From: Sphingomonas cavernae
GTDB taxonomy: Bacteria > Pseudomonadota > Alphaproteobacteria > Sphingomonadales > Sphingomonadaceae
DNA: 64,000 nucleotides
Direction of reading: 5' to 3'
Assembly (NCBI RefSeq): GCF_003590775.1
Contig: NZ_QYUM01000004.1
Location: forward strand, 744,001-808,000
Part shown: positions 10,028 to 19,533 of the stretch, one piece after another
Position numbering within the stretch: position 1 is the stretch's first letter
Layout of the letters: the number at the start of each line of letters is the position of its first letter
Translations under genes and position numbers: made by a program
The notes under the pieces: generated by a model
Databases searched by the model: none
What the model saw: the letters and a program-made list of their open reading frames with translations, nothing else
Told to the model about the DNA's origin: nothing

Positions 10028-11397
10028 ACGAAATGACCGAAAACAACCCCTCCCTTCCACGGGAGGGGCAAGGGGTGGGTGAGCAGCATGGCCGGCTCGA
10101 TGCCGGCTGGGCTGCTTCGGATGCCAAAGGGCTCGCTCCGCTCGCCACCCACCCCAACCCCTCCCTTGGAAGGGAGGGGCTTACCGTGTCCGATCCGGCG
10201 GAACTCGGCTTCATTCCCGAACGGCTCCAGCGCATCGATGCGCACCTGAAGGCCAAATATCTCGACACGGGCCGCCTGCCCCATACAGCGCTGCTCATCG
10301 GCCGCGGCGACGAGATCGCGCATCTGTCGCTCCAGGGTGAGGCGCGCGCCGGGCAGCCGCTCAAGGACGACGCGATCTTCCGCATCGCCTCGATGTCCAA
10401 GCCGATCACCTCGGTCGCGTTCATGCAGCTCGTCGAGGAGGGCAAGCTCGCGCTCGCCGATCCGGTGACGAAGGTGATCCCCGAATGGAAGAACCTCGGC
10501 GTATTCGTTGCGGGGGGCGGCAACATGCCCTTTGTCAGCCGGCCTGCGGCGACGCAGATGCGGATGATCGACCTGCTGCGCCATACCGCTGGCTTCACTT
10601 ACAGCTTTCAGGAGCGCACGCCGATCGACGCTGCCTACCGCAAGGCAAAGCTCGAAGCGTTCAGTGGCCCCGATCTGGAAGAACTCATCAAGATCCTCGC
10701 CGACATCCCGCTCCAGTTCGATCCCGGCACGTCGTGGAACTATTCGATCGCAACCGACATATTGGGCGCGATCATCCAGCGCGTCGACGGCAAGCCGCTC
10801 GACGAGGCGATCGCCGCGCGGATCACGCGGCCGCTGGGCATGGACGACACGCATTTTCAGGTGCCCACGGACAAGCTCGACCGGATGCCCGATTGCTACG
10901 CGTTCGATCCAAAGGAAACGAAGAAGCTATACGATCCCGGCGAGAAATCGGCTTGGGGTCGCAAGCCCAACCAGCTTTCGGGCGGTGGCGGACTGGCCTC
11001 GACGCTGGCCGACTATCACCGCTTCTGCCGGATGCTGCTCAACGAGGGCGAACTCGACGGCGAGCGCATCATCAGCCGCAAGACGCTTGAACTGATGACC
11101 GCCAACCACCTGCCGGGCGGCGGCGACCTCACCCAGCATTCAACCGCGCTGTTCAGCGAGGCGGAGAATGCGGGCGTCGGCTTCGGGCTCGGCTTCGCCA
11201 CGACGATGGATCCCGCGGCCACGATGGTCCCCGGGTCACGCGGTGATTTCTACTGGGGTGGGATGTTCTCGACCGCCTTCTTCGTCGATCCGGTCGAGGC
11301 GATCATCATGATCTTCATGACCCAGTTGATGCCGTCGAACACTTACCCCGTGCGACGCGAAATCAAGACCATGCTTTATTCGGCGCTTGCGGAATGA
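10024..11397 (+). CDS. Beta-lactamase-family serine hydrolase with repeat-derived N-terminus
   Basis: A class C beta-lactamase-fold esterase/hydrolase. The catalytic SxxK is S123-M-S-K126 (counted from 10024), followed by YSIATDI. The ATG at 10024 overlaps the SDR stop, but codons 9-52 are encoded by a 133-base palindromic repeat. The recognisable family sequence begins with [13 protein letters not shown], immediately after a GTG at 10186 that has a strong AGGGAGGGG site supplied by the repeat. Translation may therefore start at 10186 (403 residues). No signal peptide is visible, so the enzyme is probably cytoplasmic. The substrate is unknown; cleavage of an ester or lactone would fit the cluster. 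Confidence 0.82.
   Translation: MNEMTENNPSLPREGQGVGEQHGRLDAGWAASDAKGLAPLATHPNPSLGREGLTVSDPAELGFIPERLQRIDAHLKAKYLDTGRLPHTALLIGRGDEIAHLSLQGEARAGQPLKDDAIFRIASMSKPITSVAFMQLVEEGKLALADPVTKVIPEWKNLGVFVAGGGNMPFVSRPAATQMRMIDLLRHTAGFTYSFQERTPIDAAYRKAKLEAFSGPDLEELIKILADIPLQFDPGTSWNYSIATDILGAIIQRVDGKPLDEAIAARITRPLGMDDTHFQVPTDKLDRMPDCYAFDPKETKKLYDPGEKSAWGRKPNQLSGGGGLASTLADYHRFCRMLLNEGELDGERIISRKTLELMTANHLPGGGDLTQHSTALFSEAENAGVGFGLGFATTMDPAATMVPGSRGDFYWGGMFSTAFFVDPVEAIIMIFMTQLMPSNTYPVRREIKTMLYSALAE
10047..10179. repeat. Palindromic repeat (CCCCTCCCTT...AAGGGAGGGG) inside a gene
   Basis: The left arm CCCCTCCCTTCCACGGGAGG and the right arm ending CCTCCCTTGGAAGGGAGGGG are inverted over 133 bases and include a GGGTGGGTG/CACCCACCCC pair and a central inverted segment. 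The element lies wholly within the 5' part of the serine-hydrolase frame and happens to be open in that frame. Confidence 0.82.
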
Positions 11398-11410
11398 GAC
11401 GCCCCTTCCT

Positions 11411-11493
11411 GTCATCCCCGCGAAAGCGGGGATCCAGACGATGCCGGTACCTCGCTCATGCACCGCATGGATTCCCGCTTTCGCGGGAATGAC
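11411..11493. repeat. Palindromic repeat (GTCATCCCCGCGAAAGCGGGGATCCA type)
   Basis: The left arm GTCATCCCCGCGAAAGCGGG and the right arm CCCGCTTTCGCGGGAATGAC form an 83-base inverted repeat between the serine hydrolase and the beta-oxidation gene. A second copy of the same family is at 22932-23022. It may also act as a transcript-end hairpin. Confidence 0.85.
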
Positions 11494-11532
11494 ACAGAGT
11501 TTTTTGAGACCAGAGAATAAATGGAGAAACCA

Positions 11533-13557
11533 ATGTCCGTCATCACCACCGAACGCCACGGCGACATTCTCGTCATCATCTCCAACAATCCGCCGGTAAA
11601 CGCGCTCGGCGCCGAAGTTCGCATCGGAATCGACAAGGGGATCAAGGAAGCCGCCGCCGATGACTCGATCAAGGCGGTCGTGATCCGCTGCGACGGCCGC
11701 ACCTTCTTCGCGGGTGCCGATATCACCGAATTCGGCAAGCCGCCGGTGGAGCCATGGCTGCCCGCACTCGTCGAATCCATCGAACTGTCCGAAAAGCCCG
11801 TGATCGCGGCGGTGCACGGCACCGCGCTCGGCGGCGGCTGCGAGGTCGCGCTCGGCTGTCATTACCGCATCGCGGTCCCCTCGGCGCAGTTCGGAACGCC
11901 CGAGGTCAAGCTCGGCCTGCTCCCCGGCGCGGGCGGCACGCAGCGCCTGCCGCGCGTCGCAGGCGTCGAACTCGCGCTGGAATTGACGGGCAAGGGCGAT
12001 CCCATTCCTGCGACCAAGGCCAAGGAGGCCGGGCTGGTCGACCGGCTGGCGGGCGAGGACAGTCTGGTCGCAGACGCGATCGCCTTTGCGGGTGAGGTGA
12101 AGGACGTGCGCCCGATTCCGCGGATCCGCGACAAGACAGCGACGGCATCACCCGAGCTGTTCGAGACTTTCCGCAAGGCCAATGCCAAGCGCTTCCGTGG
12201 CTTCGATGCGCCCGAAGCCAATATCAAGTGCGTCGAGGCGGCAACGAAACTGCCCTTCGCCGAAGGCCTCGATTTCGAACGTCAGGAATTCACCAAGCTG
12301 ATGTTCGGCACGCAGTCCGCCGCGATGCGCCATATCTTCTTCGCCGAACGCAAGGCCGCCAAGATCGACGGTATCGCGCCCGATATCGCGCTGCGTCCGA
12401 TCAGGAAGGTCGGCATGATCGGCGCGGGCACGATGGGCGGCGGCATCTCGATGAACTTCCTGAGCGCCGGAATCCCCGTGACGATCGTCGAGATGAAGCA
12501 GGACGCGCTCGATCGCGGCACGGGCATCATTCGCAAGAATTACGAGGCGACCGCCGCCAAGGGCCGGATGAAGCCCGAACAGGTCGAAAAGGCGATGGGC
12601 CTGCTCACCCCCACGCTCAACCTCGAAGACCTCGCGGACTGCGACCTCATCATCGAGGCGGTGTTCGAGAATATGGACGTGAAGAAGGAGGTCTTTGGCA
12701 AGCTCGACAAGATCGCCAAGCCCGGCGCGATCCTCGCGTCCAACACCAGCTATCTCAACATCGACGAGATCGCCGCGTCGACCAGCCGTCCGCAGGACGT
12801 GCTCGGCCTCCACTTCTTCTCGCCCGCCAACGTCATGAAGCTGCTCGAGGTCGTGCGCGGCGCGAAGACCGCCGACGACGTGCTCGCGACCGCGATGGAC
12901 GTGGCCAAGAAGATCAGGAAGGTCGCGGTCGTGGCCGGCGTATGCGATGGCTTCATCGGCAACCGTATGCTCAAGCCCCGTCAGTTCGAGGCGATGAAGC
13001 TGCTGATGGAAGGCGCGACGCCCAGCCAAATCGACAAGGTTCATGTCGATTTCGGCATGCCGATGGGCCCCTTCCAGATGAGCGACCTCGCGGGCGTCGA
13101 TATCGGCTGGCACCGCGATCCAACCCGGATCGAAAATATCCGTGACGCGCTCGCCGCAATCGGACGCTGGGGGCAGAAGACCGGCAAGGGCTTCTATGAC
13201 TATGACGAGAAACGCAATCCTTCGCCATCGGCCGAGGTGCAGAAGATCATCGACGATTTCGCCGCCAAGTCGGGCGCTACCAAGCGCGAGATTTCGGACG
13301 AGGAGATCATCGAGCGCACGCTCTACACGATGGTCAACGAAGGCGCGCTGATCCTTGAGGAAGAGATGGCGCAACGCGCGTCGGACATCGATGTCGTCTG
13401 GATCTACGGCTATGGCTGGCCGATATACCGCGGCGGCCCGATGTTCTGGGCCGATCTCGAAGGCGCGGACAAGATCGTGAAGGGACTGGAAAAACACGGC
13501 TTTGAGGTCGCACCGCTGCTCAAGGAAAAGGCCGCAGCGAAGGGGCGATTCAACTAA
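11533..13557 (+). CDS. Bifunctional enoyl-CoA hydratase / 3-hydroxyacyl-CoA dehydrogenase
   Basis: A 674-residue multifunctional beta-oxidation protein like FadB/FadJ/PaaC-type fusions. The N-terminal crotonase domain (about 1-190) has the oxyanion motif [10 protein letters not shown] and carries both hydratase glutamates in [10 protein letters not shown] and TPEVKLG. The C-terminal dehydrogenase has the NAD motif [12 protein letters not shown] near residue 294 and the active-site region [16 protein letters not shown] inside the first possible codons favours the ATG at 11533 over 11521. It converts 2-enoyl-CoA to 3-oxoacyl-CoA; no thiolase is adjacent. The 3' end overlaps the convergent MOSC gene by 8 bases. 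Confidence 0.92.
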   Translation: MSVITTERHGDILVIISNNPPVNALGAEVRIGIDKGIKEAAADDSIKAVVIRCDGRTFFAGADITEFGKPPVEPWLPALVESIELSEKPVIAAVHGTALGGGCEVALGCHYRIAVPSAQFGTPEVKLGLLPGAGGTQRLPRVAGVELALELTGKGDPIPATKAKEAGLVDRLAGEDSLVADAIAFAGEVKDVRPIPRIRDKTATASPELFETFRKANAKRFRGFDAPEANIKCVEAATKLPFAEGLDFERQEFTKLMFGTQSAAMRHIFFAERKAAKIDGIAPDIALRPIRKVGMIGAGTMGGGISMNFLSAGIPVTIVEMKQDALDRGTGIIRKNYEATAAKGRMKPEQVEKAMGLLTPTLNLEDLADCDLIIEAVFENMDVKKEVFGKLDKIAKPGAILASNTSYLNIDEIAASTSRPQDVLGLHFFSPANVMKLLEVVRGAKTADDVLATAMDVAKKIRKVAVVAGVCDGFIGNRMLKPRQFEAMKLLMEGATPSQIDKVHVDFGMPMGPFQMSDLAGVDIGWHRDPTRIENIRDALAAIGRWGQKTGKGFYDYDEKRNPSPSAEVQKIIDDFAAKSGATKREISDEEIIERTLYTMVNEGALILEEEMAQRASDIDVVWIYGYGWPIYRGGPMFWADLEGADKIVKGLEKHGFEVAPLLKEKAAAKGRFN

Positions 13558-14197
13558 GCAGCTTCTCCGCACGAGCACGCCAGCTCGTCGCAAGCTGATC
13601 CATCAGGGCGAGTTCGCGCAAGGCCGCGGGCTCGCCCTTGCCTTTTCCGGCAACGAGCAGCCCGAACACACGTTCGACGCTCCATTGCGGAAACCGGCGC
13701 TCGACCAGCGCCAGCATGTCGCCCGCAGCAACCTCGCCTTCCTCGATCACGCGATAATACCAGCCGCTGCGCCGCGTCTTGACGACGGTGGCGGGTACGG
13801 TCGCGATGCCGAAGCGGTGGCCGAGCTTCCAGCACGGCTGGCGGCCCTGGCTGATTTCGACGAGCGCGGTGCCGAGCCGGTAGCGGTCGCCGATGCAGGC
13901 TTCGCCTTCAATGAGCCCTTCGGTCGAAATATTCTCGCCAAATGCCCCCGCACCATCGAGCAGCGCGTGCCCGTCGAGCGTTTCACGCCAGAAGCCGTAA
14001 TGGTCGCGCGGATAATGATGGATCGCCTTGTCGGGGCCGCCGTGAACCGAAAGATCGGCCTGCTCGTCGCCCTCTATGCCGAGGAAACCGACGCGGCGGA
14101 CGCCATCGACGCGCGCCTTGGCGATTGCGCTCGGCTCGCCCTTGTCGCCAAAGACGCGCGCCTTGCCGGTCAGCACTGCGTCAATCGCGAAGCTCAT
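13550..14197 (-). CDS. MOSC domain protein (YiiM-like)
   Basis: A 215-residue protein with a MOSC domain, the sulfur-carrier domain of molybdenum-cofactor sulfurases. It has the typical segments [23 protein letters not shown] and GENISTEGL and the conserved cysteine in GRQPCWKL. YiiM-type proteins reduce N-hydroxylated compounds with molybdenum cofactor, but function here is unproven. Its ATG overlaps the stop of the upstream acyl-CoA synthetase remnant (ATGA), and its 3' end overlaps the convergent beta-oxidation gene. Confidence 0.85.
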   Translation of the reverse strand: MSFAIDAVLTGKARVFGDKGEPSAIAKARVDGVRRVGFLGIEGDEQADLSVHGGPDKAIHHYPRDHYGFWRETLDGHALLDGAGAFGENISTEGLIEGEACIGDRYRLGTALVEISQGRQPCWKLGHRFGIATVPATVVKTRRSGWYYRVIEEGEVAAGDMLALVERRFPQWSVERVFGLLVAGKGKGEPAALRELALMDQLATSWRARAEKLLS

Positions 14198-15740
14198 CGC
14201 TCCAGCCTTTCGCGCAGCTCGCGCTTCAGGATCTTGCCGATCTCGCTGCGCGGCATCGCGTCGATGACATGGACGGCGGAGAGCCGCTGCGTCTTGCCCA
14301 GTTGCGCATTGGCGAACTGTCGCAGCGCATCGGGATCGGGCGAGCGCCCCCGCTCCGCGACGACGAAGCCCACCGGCGTCTCGCCCCAGTCCTCCGACGG
14401 CGCACCGACCACCGCGGCCTCGGCGACATCGTCATGCGCCATCAGCGCCTCCTCCAGATCCCCCGGATAGACGTTGAAGCCACCCGAGATGATCATGTCT
14501 TTGGCGCGGCCGAGGAGTGTCAGAAAGCCGTCCTCGTCGAACGCCCGATGTCGCCCGTGCGGATGAAGCGATTGCCTTGGTCATCGAACCATTCGGCCTC
14601 GCGCGTCTGGTCGGGCTTGTTGTGATAGCCCGTCATCATCGCTTCGGAGCGACCGACGACCTCGCCCTTCTCGCCCGGCGGGAGCTCATTTCCGGCAGCG
14701 TCGATCACGCGGATATCGTGCCCCGGCGCGGGCCGGCCGACGGTGTCGAGCTTGTCGGGGTGTTCGTGCGCAAGCAGGATGCAGGTCCCGCCGCCCTCGG
14801 TCATGCCATAATATTCGACGAGCCCGCCGGGCCAGCGCGCAAGAATATCTGCCTTGAGCGCCGCAGAGAAGGGCGCGCTGGTGCATAATTTCACGCGATA
14901 GGACGAGAGATCGAAATCGCCGAAATCCGCGCGCTCCATCAGCCGCTTGTACTGGACGGGGACGAGCATCGCGTGCGTCACGCGCTCGGCGTGCGACAGT
15001 TCGAGAAAGCGGCGCGCATCAAACTTGCCCATGATCACAGCGGTGCCGCCGTGCGCGAGCGTGGGCACGAACGCGACGAGCGTGGTGTTGGAATAGAGCG
15101 GCGTCGAGATCAGCGTCACCGCGTCACGGCCATAGCCCGACGCGCCCGCGCGGCGGATGTGTCCCCAGCGCATGCGGTGCGACTGGACGATGCCCTTGGG
15201 GCTGCCCGTGGTGCCGCTCGAATAGATGATATTGAAGGGATCATCGGGCCCCACGGCTACGGGCGCTGGTTCGACGCCCTCGTCCTCCACCCACCCTTCA
15301 AGCGGCGTCCCCGCGCTGCTGAGGTCGAGCGGGATCAGGTCGATTTCCTTCGGCAATTCGATGCCAGCAAGCGTCCCGGCCATGCCCGCATCGAGGAACA
15401 GATGCCGGCTCCCGCAATCCGCGATCATGCCGCCGAGCGCGGCAGGCGCGGCGGAGGCGGTCAGCGGCGTTGCCGCCCCGCCCGCGCGCAGCGCACCCAG
15501 AAAGACGAGCGCATAGTGGACCGAGGGCGTCGCGCCGATCGCGACTGCCTGTCCCGGTTTCAGGCCATCGCGCTGTAGCGAGGCAGCGATCCGGTCGACC
15601 CATTGATCGGCCTCGGCATAGCTCAACCGCCGGTCATCATCGACCAGCGCGATCGCGTCGGGGCGTTCGGCCGCCTGCGCCGCAAAGAGGTCCGAAAGGA
15701 GCGCGAAGTCGCTGTCGAGCATGGCCTGTGCGGTCGTCAT
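14194..15740 (-). pseudogene. AMP-binding acyl-CoA synthetase interrupted by a frameshift
   Basis: The gene encodes a fatty-acid CoA ligase of about 510 residues in two frames. The upstream part (15740 to about 14541) has the AMP-binding motif YSSGTTGSPKG and ends in RTGDIGR. The expected continuation FDEDGFLTLLGRAKDMIISGG is present one frame over and runs to 14194, with the catalytic lysine in SEIGKILKRE. Losing one A in the plus-strand run near 14540 explains the shift. Both halves are otherwise intact, so the mutation is recent, or it is a sequencing error. It is coupled to the MOSC gene and would activate an acid for the neighbouring CoA pathway. Confidence 0.8.
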
Positions 15741-15859
15741 GGATCAGGGCTTATCGCAATGCGCCGTACGATCAACCCATGTGGGGGACTAGCGGCGGTA
15801 CTGGGCCTTCCTATATCCTCAGCCGGGTGTGGAGCGTAACCCCGGTACGGGAGAACAAC

Positions 15860-16576
15860 ATGGCAATCGACCTTTATTACTGGCCGACCCCCAATGGCTG
15901 GAAGATCACCATCGCGCTCGAGGAGATGGGCCTTCCCTACAAGATCCACACCGTCAACATCGGCACAGGCGAGCAGTTCGAGCCCGATTTCCTGAAGATC
16001 AGCCCCAATAACCGCATGCCCGCGATCGTCGATCCGCACGGTCCCGACGAGCACCCGATCTCGGTCTTCGAGAGCGGCGCGATCCTGCTTTATCTCTCGC
16101 GCAAGACCGGGCTGTTCGGCGGCGCCAACCTGCGTGAGCGCGCCGAGATCGAGAGCTGGCTGATGTGGCAGATGGGCGGGCTCGGCCCCATGTCGGGCCA
16201 GGCGCACCATTTCCGCAACTATGCGCCGAAGATCGAGCCTGATCCCGCCAAGCTGGAATATGGTGCTCAACGCTACACCAACGAGGTCAACCGGCTCTAT
16301 GGCGTGCTCGACAGCCGCCTCGCCGACCGCGAGTTCGTCGCCGGCGATCTCTCCATAGCCGACTTCGCGATCTGGCCGTGGATCCTCCCCGAGGGTCAGG
16401 GTCAGGATCTCGACGATTTCCCTGATCTGAAACGCTGGCACGCGCTGTGTGGCGCGCGCGAGAGCTTCATCAAGGGCAAGGCCGTCGGCGAAGAACTGCG
16501 CAAGCCTCTCGACGCCGACAGCGAAGAGGCTGAGAAGGCGCGGCAGGTGCTCTTTGGCCAGACGGCGCGCGCCTGA
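15860..16576 (+). CDS. yfcG: Nu-class glutathione S-transferase (YfcG-like)
   Basis: A 238-residue cytoplasmic glutathione transferase. The N-terminal thioredoxin-like domain has TPNGWKITIALEEMGLPY and ISPNNRMPAIVD, and the ESGAILLYL segment binds the glutathione gamma-glutamate; the helical domain contains DLSIADFAIWPW. The TPNG motif is that of the nu-class (YfcG/YghU) enzymes, which have disulfide reductase activity. GGGAGAA precedes the ATG at 15860; the longer open frame upstream is antisense to the acyl-CoA synthetase. The gene is divergent from that synthetase. Confidence 0.88.
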   Translation: MAIDLYYWPTPNGWKITIALEEMGLPYKIHTVNIGTGEQFEPDFLKISPNNRMPAIVDPHGPDEHPISVFESGAILLYLSRKTGLFGGANLRERAEIESWLMWQMGGLGPMSGQAHHFRNYAPKIEPDPAKLEYGAQRYTNEVNRLYGVLDSRLADREFVAGDLSIADFAIWPWILPEGQGQDLDDFPDLKRWHALCGARESFIKGKAVGEELRKPLDADSEEAEKARQVLFGQTARA

Positions 16577-16637
16577 TCGGCGGACGCGGCGCACAAGGGG
16601 TTTCCAGCAGGCGGCAACCCCCCTACAGCCTCGCCCC

Positions 16638-17870
16638 ATGAGCGCCGCGTCCTCCACCCCCACCATCCCCCTCTCCTCCTTCTCGGCCGCTGCGATCGCC
16701 GCGCTCGTCGGTTTTGGCGGCACCGTCGTGCTCGTCGTCCAGGCGGGACAGTCGATCGGCGGGTCGGCGGCGCAGATCGGGTCGATGGTCACAGCGCTCT
16801 GCCTCGGCATCGCCATCGCTGGCGCGGGGCTGAGCTATCGGTTGCGCATGCCCGTGGTGCTCGCCTGGTCGACACCGGGCGCGGCGCTGATCGCGGCAAG
16901 CAGCACGGGTGCGAGCTGGCCCGTCGCGATCGGAGCCTTTGTCGCAGCGGCGGCGATGATGACGCTGCTCGGCCTCATCCCCGCGCTCGGCCGGCTCGCC
17001 GCGCGGATCCCCGCCCCGGTCGCATCGGCGATGCTCGCGGGAATCCTGCTCCCCTTCTGCCTTGCGCTGTTCCAAACCTTTCAGTCGGACGCAGTGCTTG
17101 CGGGGCTGCTGCTCGTCATCTTCGTCGTCGCGCGCCAGAAATTTCCGGCCTATGCGCTGCTGATCGTGCTCGTCGCCGCGATCGCGCTGGTGATCGGGCG
17201 CGGCGACATCGCGCCCCATGACGGCGGCACGCTGTTCGGCGGGATGAGCGCGACGCTGCCGCAATTCGACTGGCGCGCGATCGTCAGTCTCGGCGTGCCG
17301 CTGTTCCTCGTCACGCTCGTCTCGCAGAACCTGCCGGGCTTCGTCGTGCTGCGCTCGGCGGGCTACGAACCGCCCTCACAACCGATCCTGTTCGTCACCG
17401 GCCTCGCCTCGCTGCTGCTCGCGCCCTTCGGCGCGCACAGCGTCAACCTCGCCGCGATTACCGCCGCGATCTGCACCGATGCCGATGCGCACCCCGATCC
17501 CGCGCGCCGCTGGGTCGTCGGGATGATCTATGCGGGCTTCTATGTGCTGCTGGCGGCGTTCGCGGTGCCGCTGGTCGGACTGTTCATGGCGATGCCGCGC
17601 GAGACGGTGGCGGCGATCACGGGGATTGCGCTGATCGGCCCGCTGGTCAACGCGCTGGGCGGAATGCTCGCCGAGCCCGCCGATCGCGAGCCCGCAGTGC
17701 TGACCTTCGCGGCCACCGCATCGGGCATGACGCTGCTCGGTGTCGGTTCGGCCTTTTGGGGGCTTGTCGCGGGGTTCCTCGCGCTGGGCGTTCGCCGGCT
17801 GTTTCAGCCGATGCCTTCGATCCAGTCCGCAAGCTCGCCCAGCGCCGACAGCTCCGCAAAACGCGGGTGA
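16638..17870 (+). CDS. benE: BenE-family benzoate/H+ symporter
   Basis: A 410-residue membrane protein with about 12 helices. It matches BenE transporters by the segment GLSYRLRMPVVLAWSTPGAAL and the later FGAHSVNLAAITAAICT. BenE proteins import aromatic acids, benzoate in the known case. The ATG at 16638 fits the family start; only a weak ribosome site is visible. The last 67 bases overlap the convergent HAD phosphatase gene. No benzoate dioxygenase is adjacent. The anthranilate-type operon 23 kb away could supply a use for an aromatic acid importer, which is speculation. Confidence 0.82.
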   Translation: MSAASSTPTIPLSSFSAAAIAALVGFGGTVVLVVQAGQSIGGSAAQIGSMVTALCLGIAIAGAGLSYRLRMPVVLAWSTPGAALIAASSTGASWPVAIGAFVAAAAMMTLLGLIPALGRLAARIPAPVASAMLAGILLPFCLALFQTFQSDAVLAGLLLVIFVVARQKFPAYALLIVLVAAIALVIGRGDIAPHDGGTLFGGMSATLPQFDWRAIVSLGVPLFLVTLVSQNLPGFVVLRSAGYEPPSQPILFVTGLASLLLAPFGAHSVNLAAITAAICTDADAHPDPARRWVVGMIYAGFYVLLAAFAVPLVGLFMAMPRETVAAITGIALIGPLVNALGGMLAEPADREPAVLTFAATASGMTLLGVGSAFWGLVAGFLALGVRRLFQPMPSIQSASSPSADSSAKRG

Positions 17871-18496
17871 TCCGCGGGGGCGTCCGCCGCCTCATGCGCC
17901 CAGACCAGCGGATAGGGGATGAGCGCTGCCCAGCTTCCTGCCTCCAATGCAGGCAGCACGTCCGAACGCACGGAATTGCCCGCCATCACCGCGTTCTCCG
18001 CCGCATCATGCCGCGCGAAGATGCGCGCATAGACATCGGCGGTCTTCTCGCTGACGATCTCGACGCCCGAGAAGAACGAACCCAGTCCCGAGGCTGCGAG
18101 CTTCTGTTCCTGATGGAAAAGGTCACCCTTGGTGATGAGCACCAGCTTCGCGCGGCCGGCAAGCGTCTCGAGCGCATCCTCGACGCCCGGCAACGGCTCG
18201 ATCGGATGCCGCATCATCTCGCGCCCCGCCGACAGGATTTCGGCGAGTACTTCGGCAGGCACCCGCCGGTCGCTGACCTCGAGCGCGGTTTCGAGCATCG
18301 AAAGCGTGAAGCCCTTGGCGCCATAGCCATAGATCGTAAGATTGCGCCGCTCGACCGCGGCCTGATGCGCCTCGATCGCCTCGGGTTCCGCGAAATCGCC
18401 GAGCAGTTCGTTGAACCGCGCATGCGTCATGCGGAAGATGGTTTCGTTGTGCCAAAGCGTGTCGTCGGCATCGAGACCGATGATCGAGATGGGCAT
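17804..18496 (-). CDS. HAD-family phosphatase
   Basis: A 230-residue haloacid-dehalogenase-like hydrolase. The nucleophile motif DADDT is at residues 9-13, motif II is VLITKGD, and the C-terminal motif includes VMAGNSVRSDVLPALEAG. The cap arrangement is that of the YjjG/phosphoglycolate-phosphatase group, usually nucleotide or sugar phosphate phosphatases. The start is placed at 18496 (MPISIIGLD). The 3' end overlaps the convergent benE gene by 67 bases. Confidence 0.83.
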   Translation of the reverse strand: MPISIIGLDADDTLWHNETIFRMTHARFNELLGDFAEPEAIEAHQAAVERRNLTIYGYGAKGFTLSMLETALEVSDRRVPAEVLAEILSAGREMMRHPIEPLPGVEDALETLAGRAKLVLITKGDLFHQEQKLAASGLGSFFSGVEIVSEKTADVYARIFARHDAAENAVMAGNSVRSDVLPALEAGSWAALIPYPLVWAHEAADAPADHPRFAELSALGELADWIEGIG

Positions 18497-18625
18497 GACG
18501 CGACTCCAATACGGCGGGAGCGCCGCGATACTCCCTCGATCCGGGGTGGGGCAAGGCACAGTTCGATGCCTTGCTCAAGTCCGGTCGGAATATGTTGTCG
18601 CCGTTCGGTCAGCGGCGGCGTTGAT

Positions 18626-18931
18626 TTACGCTATCCGGAACAGACGAAGCGGCTTGCTGTGCGGTTGGCGCCCGATCAGTCCCTTTGCCTCGAGATCGAG
18701 CTGAACCCCTTTCAGCCACCAGCCCGCCTTGGCGCCGCCGGGAAATAAGGCATCGGGCAGCAGTGGCAGCACGCCGACTTTCAGTTCTGCAACAGACATT
18801 CCCGGCGTAGCAGCGGGCAAAACGGCGAGGATCGCCGAACGCATCGCCGCATATTTGTCGCCATCCACGCGAACGGAGCGGCCCGGCGTATTGACGTTTT
18901 CCATCGCAACCCTGGCAGCATTGTCGGCCAT
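18626..18931 (-). CDS. Small conserved protein of DUF6958 type
   Basis: A 101-residue protein ending in a compact conserved region with FPGGAKAGWWLKGVQLDLEAKGLI, which I associate with the DUF6958 family from memory. Nothing about its biochemistry is known to me. The ATG overlaps the TAA of the GFA gene by one base (TAATG), so the pair is coupled. Both genes sit behind a palindromic operator shared with a divergent TetR regulator. Confidence 0.7.
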   Translation of the reverse strand: MADNAARVAMENVNTPGRSVRVDGDKYAAMRSAILAVLPAATPGMSVAELKVGVLPLLPDALFPGGAKAGWWLKGVQLDLEAKGLIGRQPHSKPLRLFRIA

Positions 18932-19467
18932 TACGCCGCCTCGATCGGCTGGAGCCTGGGTGCCCGAAACCCCATCGCCGCCCAGGCCACGAACAGCCGC
19001 CACATGAACTTGACCGAATGGGTCTTGTAAGTCGGCAGCGCGTCTTCGAAAACAGCGCTGGCGCGTCGATCGCCGGCCATCACCCTCATCTCGACCGGTG
19101 GTGCATCGGGCCCTAGCCGCTCGCGATAGAGTGAAAGCCAGTGGCCGCCGGCGAACTCAAGGAACATGGGCGTATCGCAGCAGCGCGCCAGCACGCGTCG
19201 CGTGGAGGCCTCAGGCGTCAGTCGATGTTCACGCAGCAGCGCATCGCCCTCGGCAAACGCGACGCGGTCCTTGCGGTGCAGGACGAACGCCGTGCCGCCA
19301 TCGGCATCGAGGACGTCGGACATGCCGGACAGTCTCTGGAATCCGGCCCCCGCCTCCTGACAGCTCTTGCAATAGCAGATCGCTGTTATGATCGGCGCGC
19401 CCAGTATTCTGAGCTTCACTTCGCCGCAACGGCAGGACGCCGTGGGTGTCACTTGATCAGAAGCCAT
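18931..19467 (-). CDS. GFA (CENP-V) family zinc protein
   Basis: A 178-residue protein of the glutathione-dependent formaldehyde-activating (GFA) family. The zinc cysteines are visible in CRCGEVKL and ICYCKSCQ, with a further pair in LARCCDTPMF. The start is placed at 19467 behind GGAGGG; an ATG at 19479 is an alternative. The family contains formaldehyde-glutathione enzymes but also many proteins of unknown role. It forms a two-gene operon with the DUF6958-type gene and is probably repressed by the TetR protein encoded divergently at 19534. Confidence 0.82.
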   Translation of the reverse strand: MASDQVTPTASCRCGEVKLRILGAPIITAICYCKSCQEAGAGFQRLSGMSDVLDADGGTAFVLHRKDRVAFAEGDALLREHRLTPEASTRRVLARCCDTPMFLEFAGGHWLSLYRERLGPDAPPVEMRVMAGDRRASAVFEDALPTYKTHSVKFMWRLFVAWAAMGFRAPRLQPIEAA

Positions 19468-19491
19468 GCGACCCTCCATTCACCCTTGAAA

Positions 19492-19507
19492 TAGACTGTA
19501 CCGTCTA
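19492..19507. promoter_or_regulatory. Putative TetR operator TAGACTGTACCGTCTA
   Basis: A 16-base palindrome with 14 matching positions around a central GTAC. It lies midway between the GFA start and the tetR start, where a repressor could block both promoters. Size and symmetry fit AcrR/TetR autoregulatory operators. Confidence 0.72.
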
Positions 19508-19533
19508 GTACCAGAAAGTCAAATGGACATGCG

